Positions 23,028 to 34,168 of a stretch of DNA of 34,168 nucleotides are shown piece by piece (positions within the stretch are counted from its first letter, which is position 1; every line of letters begins with the position of its first letter). The position numbers were made by a program, and so were the translations under genes. The notes beneath the pieces are model-generated. The model was not told the origin of the DNA and did no database searches. It worked only from the letters and a program-made list of their open reading frames with translations. Source of the DNA: Ichthyophonus hoferi (lineage: Eukaryota; Opisthokonta; Ichthyosporea; Ichthyophonida; Ichthyophonidae); NCBI GenBank assembly GCA_002751075.1, contig NAOQ01000009.1:304466-338633 (forward strand). The letters are read 5' to 3'.

Positions 23028-26000
23028 ATGAGTACTTTTAGACCAATATTTCTTGGTAAGAATTATTACACGTGCTAATGGATTATGATATTGCCTCATG
23101 TTATTATATTATACTATAATATATTACATTTCATTATATTATACTCCATTATATTATATTATATTATATTATATCTATATTCCTTATTAAAACCACAACT
23201 TGTTTAACTATACATCATTTTTAACTGTCCAATGTTTAACTTTCTTTGTTGTATTGCAATTAAATATAATTCATGTTTATGATATTGGATGTTCTACCAT
23301 ATTATTTATTATACTGTTTATAGTTCAGTTATATTATTTTGTAAAATAAACCTTGCGTTGCGTTTGTATGTGCTCTCTAATGAGGTAATATGAATGATTC
23401 TATATATATATATAACTCTAGAACCCATTTTAAGAGCTATAAATATATATATCTATATCTATATCTATATATTAAATCAATCCATGGTTTAACTGCATAT
23501 AAACCCTATATAGTTGTATTTCTAAACACATCAAACAATTAATATAAAATTATTATTAAACAAATATATATTTATGTGAATGACACAATAAAAACAAAAC
23601 ATCAAATCAACTACATATAAATATAGAAATACTTACCGACACTACATCAACTTAATATCTCAACCCATTGCCTAATAATACATTATATATATTCTTAAAG
23701 ATTGCATAATGCTCAATCCATACTGCTTAATGTTATCCATTCTTTCTTTTATATCGACTTTCTTCCTTTCCTCTACCCAAGTCTTTTACCAACCATAAAC
23801 CATATATAGATAGGTTGGTTTATATCATGTATATCATATATCAATAAGTATTAGTGTCCACACCTATATATATATATATAAAGCCTGGGTCAAATAATAG
23901 TTTGTTCTCATGTAGAGACTCCTCTAGTCGATCGCTATGCTACATCGCCAAAGAAACGTCAGGCTACGTTGTCATGGAAATCAAAATTCCAGTCATATTG
24001 CTCTGCAAAGTATGATAATAATCAATATAAATTATATTTTTAAAAATATTTAACATTAGAACTATTATTGCTGTTGCATTACTGTCGGAATTATTGTAGT
24101 GGCTGGAGAAAGAGCGAGGGGAAATTAATAATAGATAATAATTGATTTACATCTCCTACCTAATTATTTTATGGAAACCACCCGGATCTTACTTTTAATT
24201 TGTTTTATAATCGTATATAGTGTCTTTGTTAATACACTTTATAGTATAGGCTATATATTATATTTAGTATACATATTATTTGATCAATCAGCACTAATAT
24301 TCTGAATATTCTGTCATTGTATCCATCTTGTCCTATTAGATATGTTCTACTTGGTCACAGTTTCTCTTTACTTCTTACAACTACTTTAATTAATATTATT
24401 TCTTGCAGTATTAACTCATTATTATTAATAAAACCATTATGCTTTGAATATATGCCCTAGTAAATGATATTATATGTATATAATACATTAAAAGGCGTTT
24501 GTGTATTCTTTCTAGTAGATAAAGTAAATTCATTTTTGTACGACTAAATGAAGTCTATTTCTGATAAATTAATAATTATTATCAAAATAATAATATAACC
24601 TCTTTATAAATGTATTATATATACTTGTGCTGTTATTGGAACTATAGTACTATAGCATTATACAGGGGGATAAATAAATACTACACAATAATATGGCCTA
24701 TAACATGGAATGTTGCATGATTCTAAAATATATGTTTTATTAGAAATTACTAGAAAGGATTGTTAATAACCGAACTAGCTCATAATATAATAATACATAC
24801 CATTGCAATCAAAATTATATCAATGAATATATAATATAATATATATATATATACAGTGCGCCCACTAATCTTCCTATTGGAGAGCAAGATCATCAAGAGG
24901 AAAAGCACACATTGGTTCCTGATGGTATGTATCAGTCTCTTGATATTTATATAGTTTTGTTTATATGTGTCTAATGATGATATAATGATATATATAGTAC
25001 CTTGTCTTATTGGTTGTTTCCTATTCTGTTAATATACATACAACATACAACATACCTATGCATATACATATACATATACACACACATGCACAGATACGTA
25101 TGTATATACGAGTACAAATAAAAATACATATATACAAGAACATGGAGACACATATACCAATACAAAAATTTATACATACGTATATAGTGATATGTTTTGC
25201 AAGTACCTAAAACACTTATGTATTGTTATATCTATCCAGTCCCTTCCGCTGCCTCCAGCTATGCAGAGGATAATATTAACCAGTACGATTACGAGGAAGA
25301 GAAATTCTTTCAATATCATAAAGGGTAAATAGATTGCCACATTTAAATGTGATTTAAGACATGTTATTTCAATATTGAAGTTTGTAGGTTTTAAATTGCT
25401 AACCCTCTTGCCTTTTCTGTATTAAGAGACAGAAATCTAAATAGAATCTACACATATGAACTTGTTTTCCTTTTCAATCCTGTTATATATACAGATAGTT
25501 AGTTGGCCTCATTATAATTTCTGTGTCTGTGTATGTAATAGATAAGAACAGAGACAGAAATATATATATATATATAGTGCAATATAATTTTGAATTTTGA
25601 ATATTAACTTTAAACCTTTAAAATGATAATCTTCCTATTTTTTTATGTAATTACAGAAGAGGTTATATAGAACCTCTATGTGGTTAATAACTACCCTTCC
25701 TAATTCTATTCTTTCCACCGACAGTTAGCCTATGAATAAGGTCTCTATCTGTCTATATAACAGATAATAACAGAAAGAGAATAAAGTGAATATATGTATA
25801 GTGCATTTTGTGTAATTTACTGATATTAATTGTGTGCCCATTTAAAAGTAGATATATTTAAATATTATGAATATCTATCTAACAAATACGCCTTTGGATA
25901 TAGATATCACGTTATGCCAATTAAAATTAATTATAATAATAATACTTAGTATGGCAGATATTTACATTAGGATTGTATAGGTTCACATACTAATAATACG

Positions 26001-29000
26001 TATTTACACTAAACTATATATGGTTTGTATCGATTTCAGACTGTATAGTAATTATAATTTAGTCACTTATATTCATAGTGGCAGCCGACTATTGTAAAGA
26101 GAGAATTTACAATGAAAACTGTATAGCCTTTATTTATTATTATTGTATTATCAAGAGTTCCAATCTGTCTCAGACAGAACCTTTTCATATTATCGAAATA
26201 TAGCGTTATATATATATAATAATAATACTTCAAAACCCAGCATTAATAAATTGGAAGATAATAATTATAGTTACTTTGTCTATATTATGTAGGTAACTAA
26301 CTATATTGGTCAGTTTAAACATTTACAATAAATAATATATAATGTTACTAATGATTTTTTTACTATATTTTTGTAGAATAAAAAATCAATTACCACCAAA
26401 CCGAAGGACTACACTGGAGATATGTAGTAACGGTGAGTCACGTTAGCGACTTATATTGTCTAATTCTTTCTATATATCATACATAATCTATATGTCTAGT
26501 CATATTTCATATCTGCATAGCAATATCTATATTATTATATCCTCCCTTTATATTTAATGGAACAATTAAAAATTTTATTTAAACAATGACAGATATGTTC
26601 TACACTGTTATTGCTACTCTTTTAAAAATAAGCTAATATTATGGAGGTTTAAACGTGCATAACGACTTATGAGGAAATAAAGAAAGTAAAACAACACAAG
26701 CGTCAAATATATATAATATGTAAATAAAATTAAGGTTAGGAATAAAAGAACAGGGGGGGGGTGAAGGATAGATAAGAATAAAGAGGTATGAGTTACTATT
26801 ATATACGTATGTATATTTGTATATAGGTACGTACGTACGTGTGTATGTATGTATATATGTGGTATGTATAGCACTTTTGAAATATTTGTAAGTATGCCAT
26901 ATTTACATATCTACTTGCCCAATATGGACTTTATACAATATGGTTTTAAATAACTAATATGAATTTGTAATATGATTAAGCAGATAACTTGGATTATATT
27001 TATTCCTCTGAATTAATTTATTTTACTTTTGAATATTATTAAATTTTATTTATTTATATAAATTAATGGATTTGCATGTATGTTGTAAGTTATTAATTTG
27101 CATTCCCTCATATCAGCTAGTGCGATTAAAAAATAAAATTTAAATTATTAATCTACATTTATTCATATAAACTACCTTGTACCTACTGTCTATTTCATTA
27201 CCTATGAGTTATATGAATTTGAAGGGAACTATTGCTTGATACTTGCTATCAATCCGTTATGTAGATTTGCTTATTATTAATTGCAATAACCATACAATAC
27301 TATACAACATATCTGTATTACCTTTCCTATTATCCAGATAATATACAAACCAAACGACACCAACCCACTATACAAATTCCAGTGGGCCTGACTGCAGTAT
27401 CTGTTGTAGGTAAAAAATTCGCTTTACCTATAATAAGCCATTAGTTTATTTATTTATGAATCAAGTTCAAAGAAAGACAACTAACTAGCTTTTCCAATAC
27501 TTTATGGCCCCGTAGGTCCAATAAAAACTTATTGTTTATTCTCCTTGATTGTCTAATGGTGTTATTTTTCAATAATAATTGTTACATATAATTTAAATTC
27601 GAGTAAAGGCTTTGCCACCTAATACATGTTTTCTTTTAAATATATATAGTATATTATAACACCTATCCCATCAGGAGATATATACGCCAGTGTATTTCCT
27701 TATCCATATTTCAATCATATTCAAAGTCAATGTTATGATGACGTAAGTATTTAGTTAGCATTTTAATGCGTGTTGTAACTGTATTAAAATAACATAGTCC
27801 AATGGAGCCTATTTGTTTATATCATTACACTTCTAGTTTGTAAAGTGGTTTACAATTTAATGGTACATATATTAGTAAGTTGGGATTGGTTAAGTGAAAA
27901 AGCCCAACTATTAATGTGCTATAATGTTATTTCTATAGCTTGGCTGTAGTTCTCTATGATACAATGCATTATGTTTCTACAATATTTAACCTTAGCAGAG
28001 TTGTTGGTTTGCAATCAAGGGTTATATTTACTATATGTTTCATTTTACAAAAGTGTATATAGTAGTATCAGAGTGGTTGCTGTTTATTTTATTTGTTTCA
28101 TATATATATTGGTAGGTATGATGAGATGTATATATGTATGAATGTACGCATCGATATAGACACGTATAATTAACTAGGCTAAATTAATTAATTAGCTGGT
28201 ACTGGTGCTTATTCACAGTTAGTCAACTCTGATAGGAATATTGTTGTGTCTGCCCCGACAGGTATGTATGCCCATAGAGGTTCACTTTATATATACATAT
28301 AAATATACTACATACATATGCCTATATATATTGCATATCTGGATTTTATCTTTAACTGCATTTTCACTTACATTGTTTACGTAGTAAGTAAATATTTCAT
28401 TTTATAAACCCTAATTCCCATATTCCTCCAGCCATTTCAAGGTATATTTAGCTAGGATGTAAGTGGGTGTCTTAAACATTTTATCTGTATTGTATAATTT
28501 AATGAAGAAAAATTAAATTTTAAATTTTAAATCACTCCAACGCTTGTACACTTTACGTTTTTTAATATTTTGTTGTGTTTTAAAATACTCAATATATATA
28601 AATAGGTGTTTTGCATATCTTCTGTCTTTATTACATATTTGACAATAGAAATTCATATTATTTATTTATACCGAGCTCAGCCTGTACAATACTTATAATT
28701 ATTTCACTCATATTCAGGGTAGCAGCCAATTATTGTAAACAGAGAATGTAAAATAAAAACTATATAGTCGTTGTCCAATATCACTACAGAATTAGACGTC
28801 CCCAATCTCTCTTAGACAGAGCATTTTCATATTTTCTAAATATAGCATTATATATATTTATATATCTAATACTGCAAACCCCACCATTAATTGAGTAGAT
28901 AATTATAACTAGTAACTTGATCTATGTTGTATCTGCAGATGTCCTTGACAGTTTAGCTTACACCCCACCCCCACCCACCCCCCACCTTCTATTCCTTTGC

Positions 29001-32000
29001 CCTTAACCCAACTAGGGTCGGGGAAGACAGTACTCTTTGAACTGGGATTGATCCAATTTTTTAACAATAATGATGTTATAGCCAATAGGTTAAAAGCTGT
29101 ATATATTGCACCCATAAAGGTATTGGTACTTGATACTACTGTTATATTATAATCATATAAAATAATAATCTGCAATTTAATTGTTTAACTTGTTTGTAAA
29201 CATACATACATACATATGCCTATCTCGTATTGAATAAAGCTTTATATTTCCAATGAGAAAACATAGCTGGGTATTATTATTGAATTGATTTTGATTCTCT
29301 TCCTTTTATATACCTCTACATCTGTATATATATCATATATCCTCTTACACCAATTTTATGTTCCTTAATATAAAAAAGGTCTCTGTAAGCATATTCAAAG
29401 AAATATGCATGAATATATATAAAATTTGTGTTACCAATATGCATCTGGAACCCAGTGCCTGTGCAATGTTATTAATGGTTTTTTGTCTTAGGCTCTTACA
29501 ACATATTAATTTGTGTTGGTTTATGATTGAGTATAAAATATAACATCAATCAGTCATTGTTCGCTTTACTATTTTTTCTTGCTGAACTAGTATCGCATGC
29601 AGATAATTACCTTATCATTATACAAACATACATGTATTATTTATTATAAAGATAATCTCGATAGAGCAATGGTTATAGATTAGCCAACCAAGTTAAATAA
29701 TTGCCCAATTATTGTATGTATGTATGTATGTATATTTGGTGAATGGAACCAGAACTTGAACTAGTATTACAAGGGCCTATCTGATATGCTACTACGTATT
29801 AGTCACTTATACAAGCATTGCTGATTACTAGCAATCTGCCTAATATAGCGCTAAACAATTATATAATCAATTAGCAACCCTATATTAAACAAATTACTAC
29901 TGTATTAAAATATGATAGTACACTGGTACAATAGTAAAATAGTATAATAGTATCTCATAGTATAATAGTACGATTGCATAATAATATCGTAGTATAATAG
30001 TAAATAAGTATTACAGTATAGTAGTATAGTAGTACAATAATATAATAATATCGTAATATAATAGTGCAAGAGTATAATAGTATCATAGTATAAGAGTAAT
30101 ATTAACAACTAGCTTATACGTGTACGTACACCTAAAAGTATAGAACATAGATAATAATGTACATGTAACAGTATATACAGTTACGTATATACCTCTGATT
30201 AGTTAATATTAATCTAATTTGGAGGTAAATTACCTTATAAACTTATTTAGATAAATTTTAATGCTCAAGTCATTAAAAGAGTTTTATTTTTGTGTAATAT
30301 TCTTTTTCTTCTGTATACTAATATAGACCTTATAGACACTATTAGGTATAATCCATAATACAATATTGTTTTATATATATCCAGAAGTTTAGAAATGAAA
30401 CATTATATGTATATAAGTATGTATTTATGTATCTATGTAGGTACGTAAGTGGTAGTGTAAGATGGTGGTGTATGTACATGTATGCATATATGTAATAGCT
30501 AATTAATAATCACCCCCATCATTTCCCTCTTACCCTCTTCCTCTTTCCATTTATCTCCATTTTATTCCATAATCTTTAATCTTAAATATATTTTCCTATT
30601 TCTACACCTTCCCAATAATTAACTTGGTTGACTTACAAGGCATTAGTAGGAGAAAGATGTCGAGACTGGGAGACTAAATTCTCGCACTTGGGGGTGACAG
30701 TAAGAGAATTAACCAGTGAGACGCACGACCAAGAATATATGGATGTGGGTTATTCCCCATTTGGGGTTATTTTATTTTATTTTGTTTATTTATTTATTGT
30801 TTTATAGACAGGTTTATTGTAGTAATTCTTGGGTCTTTTTATTAGAAAATACATACATTGTTTATTTATCTACATATCTATGTATTTATTTATGTGTATC
30901 TATCTATTTATGTATATACTTATCTATCCATCCAATTATTCCTTATTTTAAACCAATCATATACATAGATTTCTGTTGTCTTTCTCTTTACTAATCAATT
31001 CATTTATTCCCCTGTTAATTTTATGAAGGCCATGGAATTATGTGTTAATTTTGTTGTTATAACCAATTAATATAAGTTTTATTATTATTTCAATTATTAT
31101 TATTATTATTATTTGTGATTATTATTTACAATTATACAAATGTACACATCAAGGTTTAATTACTATTATCTATTGTATCAACCTTACTATTATTATCATT
31201 ATTACTCAAATTTGATTTGTAATATATGAATATCTACATTATTCTCTATTTATATTTTCCACTAACTTTGGTGTAATTTATTTTTCATACATGTAGTTCT
31301 TCCTTTTGTCTTTTTTTCTTTTTTCTTTAGTGATTGATACACTAAATTACCTTTCCTGTTAAGAAACCTTTCGTCAATAAGTTGTACCACTTTTTCTTAA
31401 TGTTTTTTTTAAAAGCATATTTCTTCCATTACTACTTTTATTTCTGTTTAATAAAGAATGTATCATAGACTATCTATCATAAAGCTCCCTAATTTATCCT
31501 TCCATGTTTTTTATTAAATCTATGTAATTGTAATCATTATGATAATTATGATAGTTGCATTATTATACTAATTATAGTTATTTTCACAATAGAGTACCTA
31601 TAGTAATTATTGTATTTATAACAATTATAGTAATTATAGCAATTAGGATAATCATGATGATTATAGAAATATGATATTTATAGTACTTACAGTTAAAGTA
31701 CATATGACACATATGGTATATATATACTGTCTCTTCACTGAACAATACTTGCTTATTAGTTTTCCAATTAATGAATAGTATGAAGCCAATGATAATTAGT
31801 ATATTCATCAATAATATGGAGCTTTGATTTATTTTTTAAAAAAAATAAGTATATTTTTATAATACAATTTATAGTACTATAATACAGTGACATTAGCAGT
31901 AATAACATATACAATGTTCTATTCCTATTTACATGTATCATTAAAGCCATACCCTATATTACCTTGCCAGATGGCCCAATGCAACCTTGTACTAACTACT

Positions 32001-33744
32001 CCAGAAAAGTGGGATAGTATGACACGCAAATGGGTAAGTAAATATATCTCTAAGTATGTATTATAACATTGAAAAGTTATTGATTTTATTATAACGTATA
32101 TATTGCAATAGTTACATTATAATTTTTCAAAATAATTGGTGCAAATAAAATAGCATGGATGTAGATTAAATGAATAAGAGTCAATTGGGTTCAGAGATAT
32201 AACTGGATGTTCATTTATATTCTTCAACCTATTATCTTTTTGTTTTTATATCTTTCTCTTAACCAATTACAGTTGTTGATATCTTTTTCCTCCTTCTTCA
32301 CTTAGGAAATAACAAGTTAATAATCATATAGGCAAGACTGTCAATCTACATATCGCCTTAGTTATATTTATTTACATGATAAAATCATTGTAGTCTGCTA
32401 TATACAGTTATGCATTATTGTCAGTCTCTATTTATCTTATAAATACTTTTTTTACACAGTTATAAAGGAATGCTCGATTTATATTTTTAAGTAGTTATGC
32501 TTATTTACTGTTTTCTTATAAAAACATAAATACAGATGGGTATATAGATAGATAAATAGAGAGATAGAGATGGATATATATAAAAATATACATACATAAT
32601 CTATAATTACTGAGCATTTTATTATTGCAAACATGCCCAAATATACTTTCACATTTTTACACATCGTATACCTACCTACCTACCTACTTATCAACAAACA
32701 TGTATACATACATGTATACATACATATATACATACATACACACATAAATATATGAACACTTACTCGGGTTGCTTCTCTGTTTTCATTTCTCACTTGCTGT
32801 ATCTGTAGCGGGATAACAGGTGCCTAATCCAGCAAGTACGGCTATTAATGATAGATGAAATTCATCTTCTGAGCGAGAGAAAGAGAGGAGCAAGTTTAGA
32901 GGCTGTAGTATGTCGTATGAAAACAGTTCAACAGACAATACTAGGTGTGTTAGTATGGTATAATTATTTTCTATTGGTACTAAAAGCAAAGAAGATAGGA
33001 ATGCTATTTGTTGATTATAGTTAAAGTTAATTTTGATATTTTTATGTAGTTTAAACACAACTATGGGATAATGTATACATAATGTATAATTGTATCATTG
33101 TCAAATGCATTCATATATATATACATCTCTATGCATGGAGGAGGGGAGGAGGGCTATATAAAAGGAACATTTGCTCTAATATGTCAATATAGTGCTTTTG
33201 TAGTTAGTGTACGCAATATATATATATATAATAAGTAGCATATACTGTGTTGTCAATGTAGTGTTCTTACTTTATCATATCTCCTATCCTCAGGAGAACG
33301 AAGGGATTCTCCTATTAACATACGGTTTATTGCTGTGTCAGCTACTATACCAAATATTGAAGGTGAGTATGTATACATAAGGTATTCCTTAATTCAAAAA
33401 CGATAGGAATAAGTAGAATAAAATGAATAAATATTTATATTATCTTTTATATAAGCAAAACAAGATATATATTTGAATACCATGTTAGAAGATAATTTTA
33501 CATATTATATATTATATATTGTAAATTATGTATTCTATAGTATGTGTTTTATATATCACATATTGTATAATTTTAATATTATACATGGCATATTATAGAC
33601 TATATGTCATATGCTAGATATTATATACAGCATGTTGTATATTTTATATATTACATGTAGCATATTATTTACGTGCTTTAAAAAGCATTTAAAAGAGCAA
33701 TCTGAGTGAATACCTGATTACCCTTAAATTGTATGTTAACAGGG

Positions 33745-33782
<38 letters not shown>

Positions 33783-34168
33783 TTTTACAGATATTGCAGC
33801 ATGGCTATGTGATAGGAACGGCCAGCCTGCAAAATCCACTAAGTATGTGTGATACAGTATAATAATTAATATATTTATTATTATTGTTGTTGTTGTTGTT
33901 TTTGTTATTTCTATTATTATTATTGTTATGTTTTTTGTTATTATTTTTATTTTTATTATTATTATTATTATTATTACTATTATTATCATTATTTTTATTA
34001 CCATTACTATTACTATTGCTATTTTTATTACTACTATTACTACCCTATTGTATACCTACCTACCTACATACCTACATACATACACACGTACATACATACA
34101 TACATACATACATACATGCATACATACATACATACATACATACATACATACATACATACATACATACA
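23028..34168 (+). CDS. HFM1: HFM1/MER3-like meiotic DNA helicase, N-terminal 14 exons, 3' end beyond window
   Basis: Exons: 23028-23055, 23916-24009, 24857-24924, 25240-25324, 26377-26432, 27338-27409, 27675-27742, 28219-28261, 29016-29119, 30640-30744, 31971-32033, 32809-32944, 33294-33362, 33791-33842. All phases agree (347 codons plus 2 nt). HFM1 (yeast Mer3) is a superfamily 2 DNA helicase that stabilises meiotic recombination intermediates and promotes crossovers in the nucleus. Seen here: FPYPYFNHIQSQCYDD before the core (human FPYFNYIQSKAFDD), motif I APTGSGKT at 169-176, motif Ia APIKALVGERC, TTPEKWDSMTRKW at about 250-262, motif II DEIH at 278-281, and motif III SAT at 323-325. DIAAWLCDRNGQPA follows. 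The N-terminal extension (about 134 aa) is roughly half the human length and poorly conserved, so exons 1-6 rest on splice phase and open frame. RecA2, winged-helix and Sec63 parts must lie to the right. Confidence 0.92.
25517..25780 (+). repeat. Two related hairpins and a short perfect palindrome in HFM1 intron 4
   Basis: Hairpin 1 is at 25517-25561, with arms ATTTCTGTGTCTGT and ACAGAGACAGAAAT (13 of 14 pair). Hairpin 2 is at 25742-25780, with arms TCTCTATCTGT and ACAGAAAGAGA (10 of 11 pair). The sequence after each is related (GATAA(G/T)AACAGA, then TATAGTGCA), so they look like two copies of one unit about 225 bp apart. Between them lies AGAGGTTATATAGAACCTCT at 25658-25677, with 7-bp perfect arms. 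Confidence 0.65.
26030..26291 (+). repeat. Copy 2 of the unnamed dispersed repeat
   Basis: Located in HFM1 intron 4, same orientation as copies 1 and 3. Shared blocks include TCGATTTCAGACTGTATAGT, TAGTGGCAGCCGACTATTGT, AAGAGTTCCAATCTGTCTCA, GACAGAACCTTTTCATATTA and ATAGTTACTTTGTCTAT. It is closer to copy 3 than to copy 1 in its middle part (AGACAGA..TTTTCATATT). Confidence 0.75.
28670..28932 (+). repeat. Copy 3 of the unnamed dispersed repeat
   Basis: Located in HFM1 intron 8, ending about 83 bp before exon 9. Shared blocks include CAGCCTGTACAATACTTATA, CAGGGTAGCAGCCAATTATT, ACTACAGAATTAGACGTCCC, AGACAGAGCATTTTCATATT and CTTGATCTATGTTGTAT. The divergence from the other copies (many scattered differences) suggests they are not recent. 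Confidence 0.75.
28963..28983 (-). other. C-rich tract, potential G-quadruplex on the minus strand
   Basis: C-runs of 4, 5, 3 and 6 are separated by single A bases, so the opposite strand has four G-runs with 1-nt loops, a textbook G-quadruplex motif. It lies in the polypyrimidine zone 33 nt upstream of HFM1 exon 9, standing out against the AT-rich background. Confidence 0.8.
29905..30105 (-). repeat. Same minisatellite type, inverted, in HFM1 intron 9
   Basis: An array of AGTATAATAGTA and TAGTAGTA words; its reverse complement matches the 16345-16562 array. About 200 bp, degenerate. Confidence 0.8.
31971..32944 (+). other. HFM1: HFM1 exons 11-12, motif Ib and DEIH box
   Basis: Exon 11 (31971-32033) reads MAQCNLVLTTPEKWDSMTRK; the TTPEKWDSMTRKW block is identical to human HFM1. 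Exon 12 (32809-32944) reads VRLLMIDEIHLL, then RGASLEAVVCRMKTVQ, the family's DEVH/DEIH Walker B and following helix. Human HFM1 has DEVH here, as expected for the Ski2-like/Mer3 branch. Confidence 0.95.
33868..34020. repeat. (TTA/TTG)n trinucleotide microsatellite in HFM1 intron 14
   Basis: TTATTATTA and TTGTTGTTG runs over about 150 bp, beginning just after the exon 14 donor. Confidence 0.9.
34051..34168. repeat. (CATA)n microsatellite reaching the right edge
   Basis: TACC units grade into nearly pure TACA units up to the last base. Its true length is unknown because the window ends inside it. Confidence 0.93.

Larger units (their letters stand above)
28219..29119 (+). other. HFM1: HFM1 exons 8-9, Walker A split by an intron
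   Basis: Exon 8 (28219-28261) ends NIVVSAPT plus one base. Exon 9 (29016-29119) resumes with GG and reads GSGKTVLFELGLIQFF, then AVYIAPIK. The ATP-binding loop is therefore split by a phase 1 intron of 754 bp. That intron contains one copy of a dispersed repeat (28670-28932) and a strongly C-rich tract just before the acceptor. Confidence 0.92.

Noticed and set aside
30745-30767. Alternative donors for HFM1 exon 10 (G|GTTATT or GGG|GTTATT)
   Set aside because: The donor at GAT|GTGGGT is stronger, is phase 0, and gives exactly the human spacing between the TGDT/TSET and TTPEKW blocks.
1-34168. Viral or LTR-type insertions, LINE reverse transcriptase or transposase genes
   Set aside because: No recognisable polymerase, integrase, capsid or transposase motifs, nor paired long terminal repeats, were seen on either strand.

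Overview
This is an intron-rich, AT-rich (roughly 70% or more by eye) eukaryotic nuclear window, most likely from an invertebrate or early-branching animal. It carries three recognisable multi-exon genes with canonical GT-AG introns, typical animal protein sets (PXK, ubiquilin, HFM1), and many simple repeats in the introns. I cannot name the species; a sponge or other non-bilaterian would fit, but that is only a guess. I built the gene models exon by exon. The PXK and ubiquilin coding totals divide by three, and every adjacent exon pair has compatible phases. || Layout: (1) 259-10107, minus strand: a 13-exon PXK-like gene (PX domain plus pseudokinase, 441 aa). (2) 10108-11324: a short AT-rich interval between divergent genes, presumably a shared promoter. 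(3) 11325-18475, plus strand: a 13-exon ubiquilin gene (UBL, STI1 repeats, UBA, 511 aa) with a poly(A) signal at 18754. (4) 18776-23027: an intergenic stretch of about 4.3 kb holding one unexplained, partly open frame (20530-20962) with faint Argonaute N-domain resemblance. (5) 23028 to beyond the right edge, plus strand: the first 14 coding exons of an HFM1/MER3-type meiotic DNA helicase, up to just after motif III. || The three genes do not form a pathway. PXK acts in endosomal trafficking, ubiquilin in proteasomal shuttling, and HFM1 in meiotic crossover formation. The most interesting structures are in the introns. A 41-nt PXK micro-exon has been copied three more times in a head-to-head inverted array within about 800 bp. 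A roughly 250-bp unnamed repeat occurs three times in the same orientation in and just before HFM1. Paired related hairpins lie in HFM1 intron 4. A C-rich, G-quadruplex-forming tract sits just before the Walker A exon. Ubiquilin intron 8 holds a perfect 48-bp tandem duplication within a larger duplication.
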